NCBI RefSeq assembly: GCF_000009625.1
Contig: NC_002678.2
Span: forward strand, 2,170,001-2,234,000
Source of the DNA: Mesorhizobium japonicum MAFF 303099
Lineage (GTDB): Bacteria > Pseudomonadota > Alphaproteobacteria > Rhizobiales > Rhizobiaceae
Length of the DNA stretch: 64,000 nt
Reading direction: 5' to 3'
Position 1 is the stretch's first letter, and the number at the start of each line of letters is the position of its first letter. The position numbers and the translations under genes were made by a program. The notes under the pieces are model-generated. The model saw only the letters and a program-made list of their open reading frames with translations. It did not search any database and was not told the DNA's origin. This document shows, piece after piece, positions 35,424 through 43,032 of this stretch.

Positions 35424-36359
35424 TCAGCTTCCGAGCGCGGTCTTGACGGCCGCCGCGGCGTCGCCGCCGTCGAAGGTGGTCACGCCGGCGATCCATGGCT
35501 TGACCGCGTCCGGATTCTTCTTCAGCCAGTCGGTGGCGACCGTCTGAGCGTCAGCGCCCTTGAGGATCGCGTCCATCATCTGGCCTTCCATGTCCAGATT
35601 GAACTTCAGGTTGGCGATGAACTTGCCGGCATTCGGGCATTCGGTGGTGTAGCCCTTGCGCACGTTGGTGAACACGGTGGCCGCGCCGAAGCCGCTGTCG
35701 CCCATGCCGTCGAGATAGGTGATCTTCATGGCGCCCATCACCGGATGCGGCGTCCAGCCGAGGAAGGCGATCCACTCATTGTTCTTCATCGACTGCTCGG
35801 CCTGCGTCAGCATGCCGGCCTCCGAGGATTCGACCAGCTCGAAGCCCTCGAGATTGTCCTTCGGGTTCTTGATCATATCGAGGATGATGCGGTTGCCGTC
35901 ATTGCCGGCTTCGATGCCGTAGATCTTGCCGTTGAACTTGTCCTTGAACTTGCCAAGGTCGGTCAGCGACTTGACGCCGGCGTCGGCGACATAGGTCGGC
36001 ACGACGATGCCGTAGCCGGCGCCGGTCAGGTTCGTGCTGATGGTCTCGACCGAGCCATCGGCGGTGTAATCCTTGATGTCGTTGGTCATCGACGGCATCC
36101 AGTTGCCGAGAAAGACGTCAAGGTCCTTGTTCTTCAGCGAAGCCATGGTCACCGGCACCGACAGCTGGATCACCTTCGGCTCGTAGCCGAGCGCGGTGAG
36201 CAGCACCGAGGCGAGGCCGGTGGTGGCCTGGATGTCGGTCCAGCCGACATCGGAAAGCCGCACGGTCTTGCAGCTTTCGGCGTCACCGGCGAAGGCGGCG
36301 CTCGTGGACAACAGAGCCGCCAGGCCGAGGCCGGCGACGAAGGAATTCATACGCGACAT
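35424..36359 (-). CDS. choX: Choline-binding periplasmic protein
   Basis: The 311-residue binding protein has a signal peptide (MSRMNSFVAGLGLAALLSTSAAFA). It closely follows the Sinorhizobium ChoX pattern, with CKTVRLSDVGWTDIQATTGLAS near the mature N-terminus, SLKNKDLDVFLGNWMPSM at about residue 90, KIYGIEAGNDGNRIILDMI and FTNVRKGYTTECPNAGK toward the end. The conserved Trp and Asp residues in these blocks form the choline aromatic cage. It feeds choline to betaine synthesis for osmoprotection or catabolism. The start at 36359 excludes a 32-codon upstream frame lacking signal-peptide character. Confidence 0.92.
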   Translation of the reverse strand: MSRMNSFVAGLGLAALLSTSAAFAGDAESCKTVRLSDVGWTDIQATTGLASVLLTALGYEPKVIQLSVPVTMASLKNKDLDVFLGNWMPSMTNDIKDYTADGSVETISTNLTGAGYGIVVPTYVADAGVKSLTDLGKFKDKFNGKIYGIEAGNDGNRIILDMIKNPKDNLEGFELVESSEAGMLTQAEQSMKNNEWIAFLGWTPHPVMGAMKITYLDGMGDSGFGAATVFTNVRKGYTTECPNAGKFIANLKFNLDMEGQMMDAILKGADAQTVATDWLKKNPDAVKPWIAGVTTFDGGDAAAAVKTALGS

Positions 36360-36616
36360 AGACAGTCTCCCATTGTGATTCTTTGGCGAAGCGTAGGTAC
36401 GGTTTCTCTGCCCGCCTTGTTTCGTCAGCCAAACACCATTCTGGTGTAGTTTCAAGCGTTAAGGCAATCACGATCAACGGCGCGGAATGGCCAATCAGCG
36501 ACACGGCTGACGCTTTTGTCACGCCGCTTATCTTTTTCAGCGGCGAGCCGGCTTTTTCAGGGGAATGCCGCGGCGGCCCCTCCCCGCTTTGGGCCAAGTC
36601 GGCTTAAAAGAGCGGC

Positions 36617-37228
36617 ATGGCCAAGCTCTACTTCAACTACGCAACGATGAATGCCGGCAAGACGACGATGCTCTTGCAGGCCTCGTATAATTATCGCGAG
36701 CGCGGCATGACGACGATGCTGTTCGTCGCCGGCCACTACCGCAAGGGCGACAGCGGCCTGATCTCGTCGCGCATCGGACTGGAGACCGAGGCGGAGATGT
36801 TCCGCGACGGCGACGATTTGTTCGCCCGCGTCGCCGAACATCACGACCATACGACGGTGCATTGCGTCTTCGTCGACGAGGCGCAGTTCCTCGAGGAGGA
36901 GCAGGTCTGGCAATTGGCCCGCATCGCCGACCGGCTGAACATCCCGGTCATGTGCTACGGCCTGCGCACCGATTTCCAGGGCAAGCTGTTTTCCGGCTCG
37001 CGCGCGCTGCTGGCGATCGCCGACGATCTGCGCGAGGTGCGCACCATCTGCCGCTGCGGCCGCAAGGCGACGATGGTCGTGCGCCTCGGCGCCGATGGCA
37101 AGGTGGCCCGCCAGGGCGAACAGGTGGCGATCGGCAAGGATGTCTATGTTTCGCTCTGCCGCCGTCACTGGGAAGAAGAAATGGGCCGCGCCGCGCCCGA
37201 CGATTTCATCGGCTTCATGAAATCCTGA
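36617..37228 (+). CDS. tdk: Thymidine kinase
   Basis: This 203-residue type II thymidine kinase phosphorylates thymidine to dTMP in the salvage pathway. It has a P-loop at KLYFNYATMNAGKTTMLLQ (N-x-G-K-T-T), the catalytic FVDEAQFLEEEQVWQLAR, and a lasso/zinc region RTICRCGRKATMVVR with a second pair of ligands near SLCRRHWE. Length and motifs are normal. The window holds no adjacent nucleotide-metabolism gene. Confidence 0.94.
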   Translation: MAKLYFNYATMNAGKTTMLLQASYNYRERGMTTMLFVAGHYRKGDSGLISSRIGLETEAEMFRDGDDLFARVAEHHDHTTVHCVFVDEAQFLEEEQVWQLARIADRLNIPVMCYGLRTDFQGKLFSGSRALLAIADDLREVRTICRCGRKATMVVRLGADGKVARQGEQVAIGKDVYVSLCRRHWEEEMGRAAPDDFIGFMKS

Positions 37229-37250
37229 CCATCTTGAGCGGCGATCCGCC

Positions 37251-38147
37251 TCAGGCCGCCGAGACACGCCTCAGCGGAAACCGCCAGCCCAGCCGGACAC
37301 CGAGCGTCGCCAAGGCGATCAGCGCCATGCCGGCTGCCTGCGCCGGCCCGAGCGGATGCCCATAGACTGCCCAGTCGATGATGATGGCAACGACCGGATA
37401 GATGAAGGTGATGATGCCGATCACCGGCGTCGTCAGGCGCGGAAAGGCCGAGTTCATTAGCACATAGGCAATGCCGGTGTGCAGCACGCCGATGCTGACC
37501 AGCCAGCCCCATGAATGCGCCGGAACATGCTGGCCGATGCCGGCGAAGGGCGCGAGCATGACGATCCCGATGATCGTCTGGCAAAGCACGGTGACCTCGG
37601 CGCGCTGCTGGCCCAGGCCCTTGGCGAGGATCGTCGCCACCGCGTAGAGCAGCGCGGCGACCAGCGTCAGCGCGATGCCCAGCGCCCATGCCGCACTGGC
37701 CTGCGCATGCGAAACCACCAGGCCGCTGGCCAGCACGACGCCAAGGAACGCGCCAAGCATCCAAAGCATCTGGTCGAGCGAGATGCGCTCCTTGAGGAAG
37801 ACCACCCCGATGATGACGACGAAGAACGGCTGCACGTGATAGACGATCGTCGTCGTGGCGATCGACGTCATGGCGAAGCCGGCGAAGAAGGCCGTCCAGC
37901 TCAGCACCATGCAAGCGCCGGCAAGTGCAGCCAGCGCGAGGCGGGACGGCGACAGCGTCCTGTCCGGCAGGTAGCCCCGGAGCAGGCACCATGCGCCGAG
38001 GAACATGGCGCCGAACACGCAGCGCCAGAACACGATCGTCACGGGATGAAGCCCGGCTTCCGTGACAAAGGCGCCAACCGTGCCGGCAATCATCATCGCC
38101 AAGGCCAGGCTCGCGGCCGGAAAACGGGAAGTTGGCAGGTCCTTCAT
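37251..38147 (-). CDS. EamA/DMT-family drug/metabolite transporter
   Basis: The 298-residue membrane protein has ten hydrophobic helices in two EamA repeats. Typical features are FWRCVFGAMFLG in the first repeat and GVLHTGIAYVLMNSAFPRLTTPVIGIITFIYPVVAIIIDW in the second (key part AYVLMNSAF). It is probably an inner-membrane exporter of amino acids or metabolites. A start at MKDLPTSRFP was chosen over a longer frame with no membrane character. It is divergent from a LysR regulator and both share a palindromic operator candidate, so it is probably the regulator's target. Confidence 0.88.
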   Translation of the reverse strand: MKDLPTSRFPAASLALAMMIAGTVGAFVTEAGLHPVTIVFWRCVFGAMFLGAWCLLRGYLPDRTLSPSRLALAALAGACMVLSWTAFFAGFAMTSIATTTIVYHVQPFFVVIIGVVFLKERISLDQMLWMLGAFLGVVLASGLVVSHAQASAAWALGIALTLVAALLYAVATILAKGLGQQRAEVTVLCQTIIGIVMLAPFAGIGQHVPAHSWGWLVSIGVLHTGIAYVLMNSAFPRLTTPVIGIITFIYPVVAIIIDWAVYGHPLGPAQAAGMALIALATLGVRLGWRFPLRRVSAA

Positions 38148-38203
38148 CGAAAATCCCCCAGACGGGCGAACCCATCTGGCCACCAGTATAGCTTTCAAAC
38201 AAG

Positions 38204-38229
38204 CGAATAGATTTGGAGCAAGCTATTCG
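38204..38229. promoter_or_regulatory. Candidate LysR operator between divergent genes
   Basis: The inverted repeat CGAATAG (38204-38210) / CTATTCG (38223-38229) with a 12-base spacer lies between the EamA and LysR start codons. The spacing suits a LysR dimer recognising T-N11-A-like half sites. Confidence 0.5.
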
Positions 38230-38245
38230 ATATGCTGATAGCACC

Positions 38246-39103
38246 ATGGCTGCTCCGCTTGACCTCAATCTCTTGAAAACCTTCGTCGCCGTCGTCGAGA
38301 GCGGCAGCCTGTCCAATGCGGCACCTCGGGTCGGCCGCAGCCAGTCGGCGGTCAGCATGCAGATGCAGCGGCTGGAGGAGATGGTGGGCAACCAGCTTCT
38401 GGTGCGCGGACCGAGAACGGTTACCCCCAACGCCATCGGCGAGGATTTTCTCATCTATGCGCGCCGGCTGCTGAAGCTGTCGGATGAGGCCTGGGCGAGT
38501 GTCACGCGACCGAAGGAGACGGGCAGCGTGCGCCTTGGCGTGCCGGACGACTATGCCGCCTTCCTTCTGCCACCTGTGCTATCGCGTTTTGCCGAGGACC
38601 ACCCGCTGGTGACGGTGGAACTGATCTGCGAACAGTCGACCGCGCTGGTGAAAACCCTGGCGGAAGGACGGCTCGACCTGGCGATCGTCACTCGCTTGCC
38701 GGACCAGCCGCTCGACGTCATCCGGCTTGAGCGTTTCGTCTGGGTCGCCTCGCCGAACCATGTCGCCTGGCAGACCGATCCCTTGCCTGTCGCCCTGTTC
38801 GAGCCCGGCTGTGCCGCCAGGATGAATGTCCTGCAGGCGCTTGGCGAAGCTGACCGGTCTTACCGTTGCACCTATTCCAGCGCCTCCTTGCTTGGCCTGA
38901 TCGCGGTCGTGCAGGCCGGACTCGCCGTCGCCGGTCTGGCGCAGCGCAGCGTACCGCCATCGCTGCGCATCATCGGCGGCAATGAAGGGCTTCCCGTGCT
39001 GCCGGATCTCGAAATCGGCATCCTGCGCAACCCGCTGTCGAGCACGCCGGCGGTCGATCGGCTGCATGATTTCCTGCGCCGCGACCTCGCACAGCAAGCC
39101 TGA
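38246..39103 (+). CDS. LysR-family transcriptional regulator
   Basis: The 285-residue protein has an N-terminal winged helix LNLLKTFVAVVESGSLSNAAPRVGRSQSAVSMQMQRLEEMVG, where SQSAVSMQMQRLE is the recognition helix. A substrate-binding domain with periplasmic-binding-protein fold follows (VRLGVPDDYAAFLLPPVLSRFAEDHP). The ATG at 38246 is preferred because the preceding in-frame codons overlap the palindromic operator. It probably controls the divergent EamA transporter gene and itself. The effector is unknown. Confidence 0.9.
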   Translation: MAAPLDLNLLKTFVAVVESGSLSNAAPRVGRSQSAVSMQMQRLEEMVGNQLLVRGPRTVTPNAIGEDFLIYARRLLKLSDEAWASVTRPKETGSVRLGVPDDYAAFLLPPVLSRFAEDHPLVTVELICEQSTALVKTLAEGRLDLAIVTRLPDQPLDVIRLERFVWVASPNHVAWQTDPLPVALFEPGCAARMNVLQALGEADRSYRCTYSSASLLGLIAVVQAGLAVAGLAQRSVPPSLRIIGGNEGLPVLPDLEIGILRNPLSSTPAVDRLHDFLRRDLAQQA

Positions 39104-39216
39104 GATCATCGTCTCCGCACGGGATTGGGTGCGACCGGCCCCCACTCGCCACGGTGCAGCGTTTGTTAAGGCCTCGGCCCTATAAGGCCGTCAGCCAGAG
39201 CTCTCCGGGGTCAGCC

Positions 39217-39606
39217 ATGCTTCGAGCCGTTTCCTCAGCCAGCCTTCTTCTCATTGCCACTTCCATTGCCGCCCATGCCGGCGACGACCCGGTGCAAGGC
39301 AAGCACGTCTTCAACCGCTGCGTGGCCTGCCATGAGGCGGCCACCGACCGCGACAAGGTCGGCCCGCATCTGAAGGGTGTGGTCGGACGCACCGCCGGCA
39401 CAGCCGAGAGCTTCCTTGGCCATTATTCCGAAGCCATGAAGAGTGCGGGCGCTGCCGGTCTCGTCTGGGACGAGGCAAATCTCACCGAATATCTCAGGGC
39501 ACCCAAGCTCAAGGTTCCCGGCAACAAAATGGCTTTTGGTGGCCTGACGAATGATGACGACATCGCCAATGTCATCGCCTATCTGAAGGCCGATCCGAAG
39601 CCCTGA
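39217..39606 (+). CDS. Soluble class I cytochrome c (cytochrome c2-like)
   Basis: The 129-residue periplasmic protein has a signal peptide (MLRAVSSASLLLIATSIAAHA). The haem motif is NRCVACHEA (C-x2-C-H), and KVGPHLKGVVGRTAG follows it. The axial Met is in GNKMAFGG near residue 104, before the terminal helix DDDIANVIAYLKAD. This is the classical cytochrome c2/c550 pattern, which carries electrons from the bc1 complex to an oxidase. The start was set at 39217 because the upstream in-frame stretch lacks signal-peptide features. Confidence 0.92.
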   Translation: MLRAVSSASLLLIATSIAAHAGDDPVQGKHVFNRCVACHEAATDRDKVGPHLKGVVGRTAGTAESFLGHYSEAMKSAGAAGLVWDEANLTEYLRAPKLKVPGNKMAFGGLTNDDDIANVIAYLKADPKP

Positions 39607-39915
39607 GTGCGCGTCGGTGCGGCAGGCTTCGACTGATATGCTCGCCTGCAACCGGTTCAATTCCCTGTCGAATTCAGCATTTCCGCGCCGGCGGTGGCTG
39701 ACTGTTTTGCTGGCATGAAAGTTCAACGGCAGTTGAACTAGTTCCGATCGGCCGGCTAATCACGCCATGACCCCACCTGCATTGTCTTTCAAGGCCTTGG
39801 CGGATTCTTTTGTTTTCACGCCGCCCTTGTCTTCACGTCTTTCAATCCCCGGAAGCCCCACATATATTCGCCGCTGTTCGCAGCCAGCGACCGGAAGCCG
39901 AAGCGGGAGGCCCCT
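39607..39915. other. Intergenic region before the six-gene cluster
   Basis: This 309-base region contains a perfect 8-base palindrome (39720-39739) and should hold the cluster promoter. A GGGAGG ribosome binding site lies just before the first ATG (39916). I see no gene here. Confidence 0.6.
39720..39739. promoter_or_regulatory. Palindrome AGTTCAAC-N4-GTTGAACT upstream of the six-gene cluster
   Basis: It is a perfect 8-base inverted repeat. On each strand it also reads GTTC-N7-GTTG, one base from the alphaproteobacterial LexA box GTTC-N7-GTTC. It lies 176 bases before the first gene of the cluster. Confidence 0.55.
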
Positions 39916-41004
39916 ATGGCGACATTGCAGAATTTCGATGCCGAAATTGCCAAGACCAAGCAGGTCGTCCAGGACATGCGCACCAAGATCGAGCAGTCCG
40001 GCACCGTGCTCGATACGCTCGCCACCGCTGACAAGAAGATCGGCGACGCCAATTTCGACATCGAGAATGCCCGCATCGAGGATGTGTTGAAGCAGCAGAA
40101 GGTGATGGAAGGCAACATTGCCGACCTGATCATCGGCCTGGAGGACGCCACCAACGTCTTCGGCGCCGAGTTCGAGAGCATGAAGAACTACACCGGCTGG
40201 GAAAACTTCGTCGGCGTCTTTTCGGCACAGCGCAAGCAGCGCATGCGCACCGACCGCGTCCGCAACATGTCGCTGGCCGGCAATCTGCAGGAACTTCTGG
40301 CCAAGTCCGACACCATCGTCGGCATCCTGAAGGCGCAGAAAGAGGTCCTCGACCAGCGCTACAAGACCTCCGAGGCCAGCCTGTCGCAGGTGATCGAGCG
40401 CCGCAAGACCACCATGTCGAACCTCGAAGCCGTGCAGAAGCGCATCGAGGAGCTCAATCCGATGTTGCTCGACATCGAGAACAAGATCGCCGCCTCGACC
40501 AGCCAGAAGGACCGCACCCAGCTTGAGGGCGAGCGCTCCAAGCTCGCCACCGAATACAATGAAAAGCAGGCCAAGGAGCAGGAACTGCTGGCTGAAAGCC
40601 AGACGCTCGAGCGCTACACCTCGATGTTCCAGACCTTCGTCGATTCGCTCAACAACCAGATCGCCGCGCAGTCGACGCTGATCAACAAGCTGACCATCGA
40701 CACCGAGCAGCGCATCGTGCTCTACAAGGCGCTGGAAGATTCGCTGAAGACCGCAGCCCAGCAGGATGTTGCCCACAAGATCAACACGCTGGGCAGCCAG
40801 GTCGACAACACGGCGGAAGAAACCATGGCCGGCATTGGCGCCGCCTCGCAGAAGCACATTGGCGATCTCCTCGAAATGCACGAGAAGAACATGGTCGCCA
40901 GCGCCGACATCCAGCGCCGCAAGAAGCTCGCCGACGATGCCTTTGCGCGGCGCTTCGACGAGGTGCTGAAGAAGCACAATTCGGCCAACTACGTGCAGTC
41001 ATAA
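39916..41004 (+). CDS. Coiled-coil protein, first gene of the six-gene cluster
   Basis: The 362-residue protein is almost entirely helical and charged, with long heptad-like stretches (EIAKTKQVVQDMRTKIEQSG, VLDQRYKTSEASLSQVIERR, ERSKLATEYNEKQAKEQELL). It has no signal peptide and no membrane segment. One short, less helical part is MKNYTGWENFVGVFSAQRKQR near residue 87. The overall look recalls TelA/KlaA-type toxic-anion resistance proteins, which are also long helical cytoplasmic proteins. The motif match is not strong enough to name it that. It may act as a scaffold for the AAA+ ATPase. It precedes five genes on the same strand. Confidence 0.8.
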   Translation: MATLQNFDAEIAKTKQVVQDMRTKIEQSGTVLDTLATADKKIGDANFDIENARIEDVLKQQKVMEGNIADLIIGLEDATNVFGAEFESMKNYTGWENFVGVFSAQRKQRMRTDRVRNMSLAGNLQELLAKSDTIVGILKAQKEVLDQRYKTSEASLSQVIERRKTTMSNLEAVQKRIEELNPMLLDIENKIAASTSQKDRTQLEGERSKLATEYNEKQAKEQELLAESQTLERYTSMFQTFVDSLNNQIAAQSTLINKLTIDTEQRIVLYKALEDSLKTAAQQDVAHKINTLGSQVDNTAEETMAGIGAASQKHIGDLLEMHEKNMVASADIQRRKKLADDAFARRFDEVLKKHNSANYVQS

Positions 41005-41044
41005 TTGCCGCGCGCACCGGTGCGACAATCCCAGGGCTGACAGA

Positions 41045-42190
41045 ATGACCCCCGAAAACGACGCGGCGGCGCGGTATTTCTCGGCAATCACGGCCGCGCT
41101 CAGCGGCCTTGAAGTGTTCATGCGCGACGACCGCTCGCCGCTTTACCGGCACGGCATCGTCGCCAAGATCGTTGCCGAATATATCGCCCGGCTCGACAAG
41201 TCCTTTGGCTGCTGGCGCAACCGGCTGGGCTTCATGGACACGTTCCGCATTTCGCGCGCCGAAAGCGGTTTTCCCGTCTTCCAGAACCTGCTGGAACTGG
41301 AAAACGACCGCCGCCAGGCCGATGCGCGCCTTGCCAACATCCCGCTGGCCGGCGAGCTGCGCGAGGAGATGGCCGACTTCATCCTGCGCCACAAGGAATT
41401 CCCCGAGGCGCTGCAGAAGTCGATGGCCGAGCGGCTCTATCTCGAGGACGTCAAGAGCGAGCAGACTTTTGGGCCGTTCACGCTGGCGCAGACGGCCAAG
41501 GTGTCGGTCAATCCCAAGACGGCCCTGCCCTACTACCTCGTCCATTGGGCGAGTTTCGACGGCAGCGCCAACCTGCCGCTGGTCTACATGGTGACGGTGG
41601 AGGATTCCTCCGAGAACATGGTCCGCCAGCTCGTCGACAAGAACGGCAAGCTCAACGACAAGGTCGACATCCCGCTGCCGGTCGACGGCCTGCTCAATCC
41701 CGAGCTTGCCCACCGTTTCGACGATTTCACCGAGAAGAACTCCGCCTACACGCTGTCGCCGGCGACCATTGCCGTCAATCTCGACAAGGATTTCGAGCCG
41801 CTGCACCCCAAGCAGTTGCGCCGTGTCGTGCTCGGCCCCTTCTATTCGGCCGGCATTACCGACAACAATTCGACGGTGACCGAAGTGCTGGCCAAGGTGC
41901 GCAAGCCGGAAAACGCCTGGCTGCTGACCTGGACCATCCAGGAGGTCTATTCCAAGGGCGAAAAGCCCGGCCGCAAGGGGCTGTTTTCCAGCGAGAAGAC
42001 GACGCAGGAATTCTTCATCAACACCGACGATCTGGAAGCCGCGCGCCAGGGCGTGTCCAGCTACGAAAACCACGCACTGATCCCGCACGAGGCCTACCAG
42101 GCGCTCTACGCCGCCGGCGAAGCACAGAAGATCTTTGGCGGCTACAAGGTCCACATCCTGTCGAATGGGCAGGTGATCAGCGATGTGTGA
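41045..42190 (+). CDS. Unrecognised conserved-type protein, second gene of the cluster
   Basis: I do not recognise this 381-residue protein. The N-terminal third is helical (AAARYFSAITAALSGLEVFMRDD, then FRISRAESGFPVFQNLLELENDRRQ). The rest looks strand-rich (KTALPYYLVHWASFDGSANLPLVYMVTVEDSSEN, of which YYLVHWASFDG is the clearest strand pair). No signal peptide or transmembrane helix is seen. It starts 40 bases after the coiled-coil gene and ends 48 bases before the Fic gene. Codon use is like its neighbours, so recent transfer is not evident. It is probably cytoplasmic and part of the same complex. Confidence 0.8.
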   Translation: MTPENDAAARYFSAITAALSGLEVFMRDDRSPLYRHGIVAKIVAEYIARLDKSFGCWRNRLGFMDTFRISRAESGFPVFQNLLELENDRRQADARLANIPLAGELREEMADFILRHKEFPEALQKSMAERLYLEDVKSEQTFGPFTLAQTAKVSVNPKTALPYYLVHWASFDGSANLPLVYMVTVEDSSENMVRQLVDKNGKLNDKVDIPLPVDGLLNPELAHRFDDFTEKNSAYTLSPATIAVNLDKDFEPLHPKQLRRVVLGPFYSAGITDNNSTVTEVLAKVRKPENAWLLTWTIQEVYSKGEKPGRKGLFSSEKTTQEFFINTDDLEAARQGVSSYENHALIPHEAYQALYAAGEAQKIFGGYKVHILSNGQVISDV

Positions 42191-42238
42191 GAACTCCGAT
42201 CACATCGGACAGTTTCACGCCCGACCGAGGCGCGAACA

Positions 42239-43030
42239 ATGACGCCTGCAGGCACGGTTTTCGCCAAGAAGCGGCAGCTCGACGCCCTCAGGAAGAGAGG
42301 CCGCCCAGGCGCCCTGGACGGCCTGGAGCACAGTCAGCGGATCGACATCACCTATACGTCGAACGCGATCGAGGGCAACACGCTGACAGCGGGCGAGACC
42401 GCCCTGGTCCTGGAGAAAGGCATCACGATCAGCGGCAAGCCGCTCAAGGATCATCTCGAGGCCGTCGACCACGCAAGGGCGTTGAACTGGGTGCTGGAAA
42501 TCGCGTCCCAAAGCAGTACGCCAATCGTCGAAGCGGACATCCGCAACCTGCACCATCTGGTTGTGGCAAATACCAAACCCGAAATCGCTGGCCGCTACGC
42601 CGACAGCGCGCGCTACGTGAATACGGATGCCGGCGTCTATGATTTCCCACCCCCTATGGACGTTCCTGCACTGATGGAGAGGTTTTGCCAATGGCTGGGC
42701 ACGGCACGAAATACGCCGCAAACCGCCTTTGAGGCGCATCGGCGATTGGTCGATATTCATCCCTTCAACGACGGCAATGGCCGCACGGCGCGCCTTTTGA
42801 TGAATCTGGTGCTGGCACGCGCGGGCTACCCGCCCGTGGCGATACGCCCGGAAGATCGCCCAGCCTATATCGCCGCGCTTGAAACGGCCCAGCGTGGCGG
42901 CGGTCACGCAGCGTTTGACCGGTTACTTTTCGACCGGCTGGATCAGACGCTGGATATGTATCTCGACGCCGCGCGCCAGGCGCAGGCTTCTTCCGCCGAA
43001 GCCGGCAAGGTAATCCCGATAAGGAGCTGA
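42239..43030 (+). CDS. Fic-domain protein (probable AMP-transferase) with N-terminal inhibitory helix
   Basis: In this 263-residue protein the catalytic loop is H174-PFNDGNGRTAR, a complete Fic motif with the His base, Asp and the Arg that binds the nucleotide phosphates. The inhibitory motif S41-NAIE45-G46 near the N-terminus is the (S/T)xxxE(G/N) helix of class II Fic proteins. It blocks the active site until removed. A Fic/DOC-type middle region (LHHLVVANTKPEIAGRYADS) binds the target. Such enzymes transfer AMP to Tyr, Thr or Ser. It ends two bases before the AAA+ gene, so translation is linked, and the ATPase or the cluster proteins are possible targets. Confidence 0.9.
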   Translation: MTPAGTVFAKKRQLDALRKRGRPGALDGLEHSQRIDITYTSNAIEGNTLTAGETALVLEKGITISGKPLKDHLEAVDHARALNWVLEIASQSSTPIVEADIRNLHHLVVANTKPEIAGRYADSARYVNTDAGVYDFPPPMDVPALMERFCQWLGTARNTPQTAFEAHRRLVDIHPFNDGNGRTARLLMNLVLARAGYPPVAIRPEDRPAYIAALETAQRGGGHAAFDRLLFDRLDQTLDMYLDAARQAQASSAEAGKVIPIRS

Positions 43031-43032
43031 GC

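Noticed and set aside
39916-41004. Naming the coiled-coil protein as a TelA tellurite-resistance protein
   Set aside because: Only general helical layout is shared. I could not find the characteristic TelA sequence blocks, so it stays unnamed.
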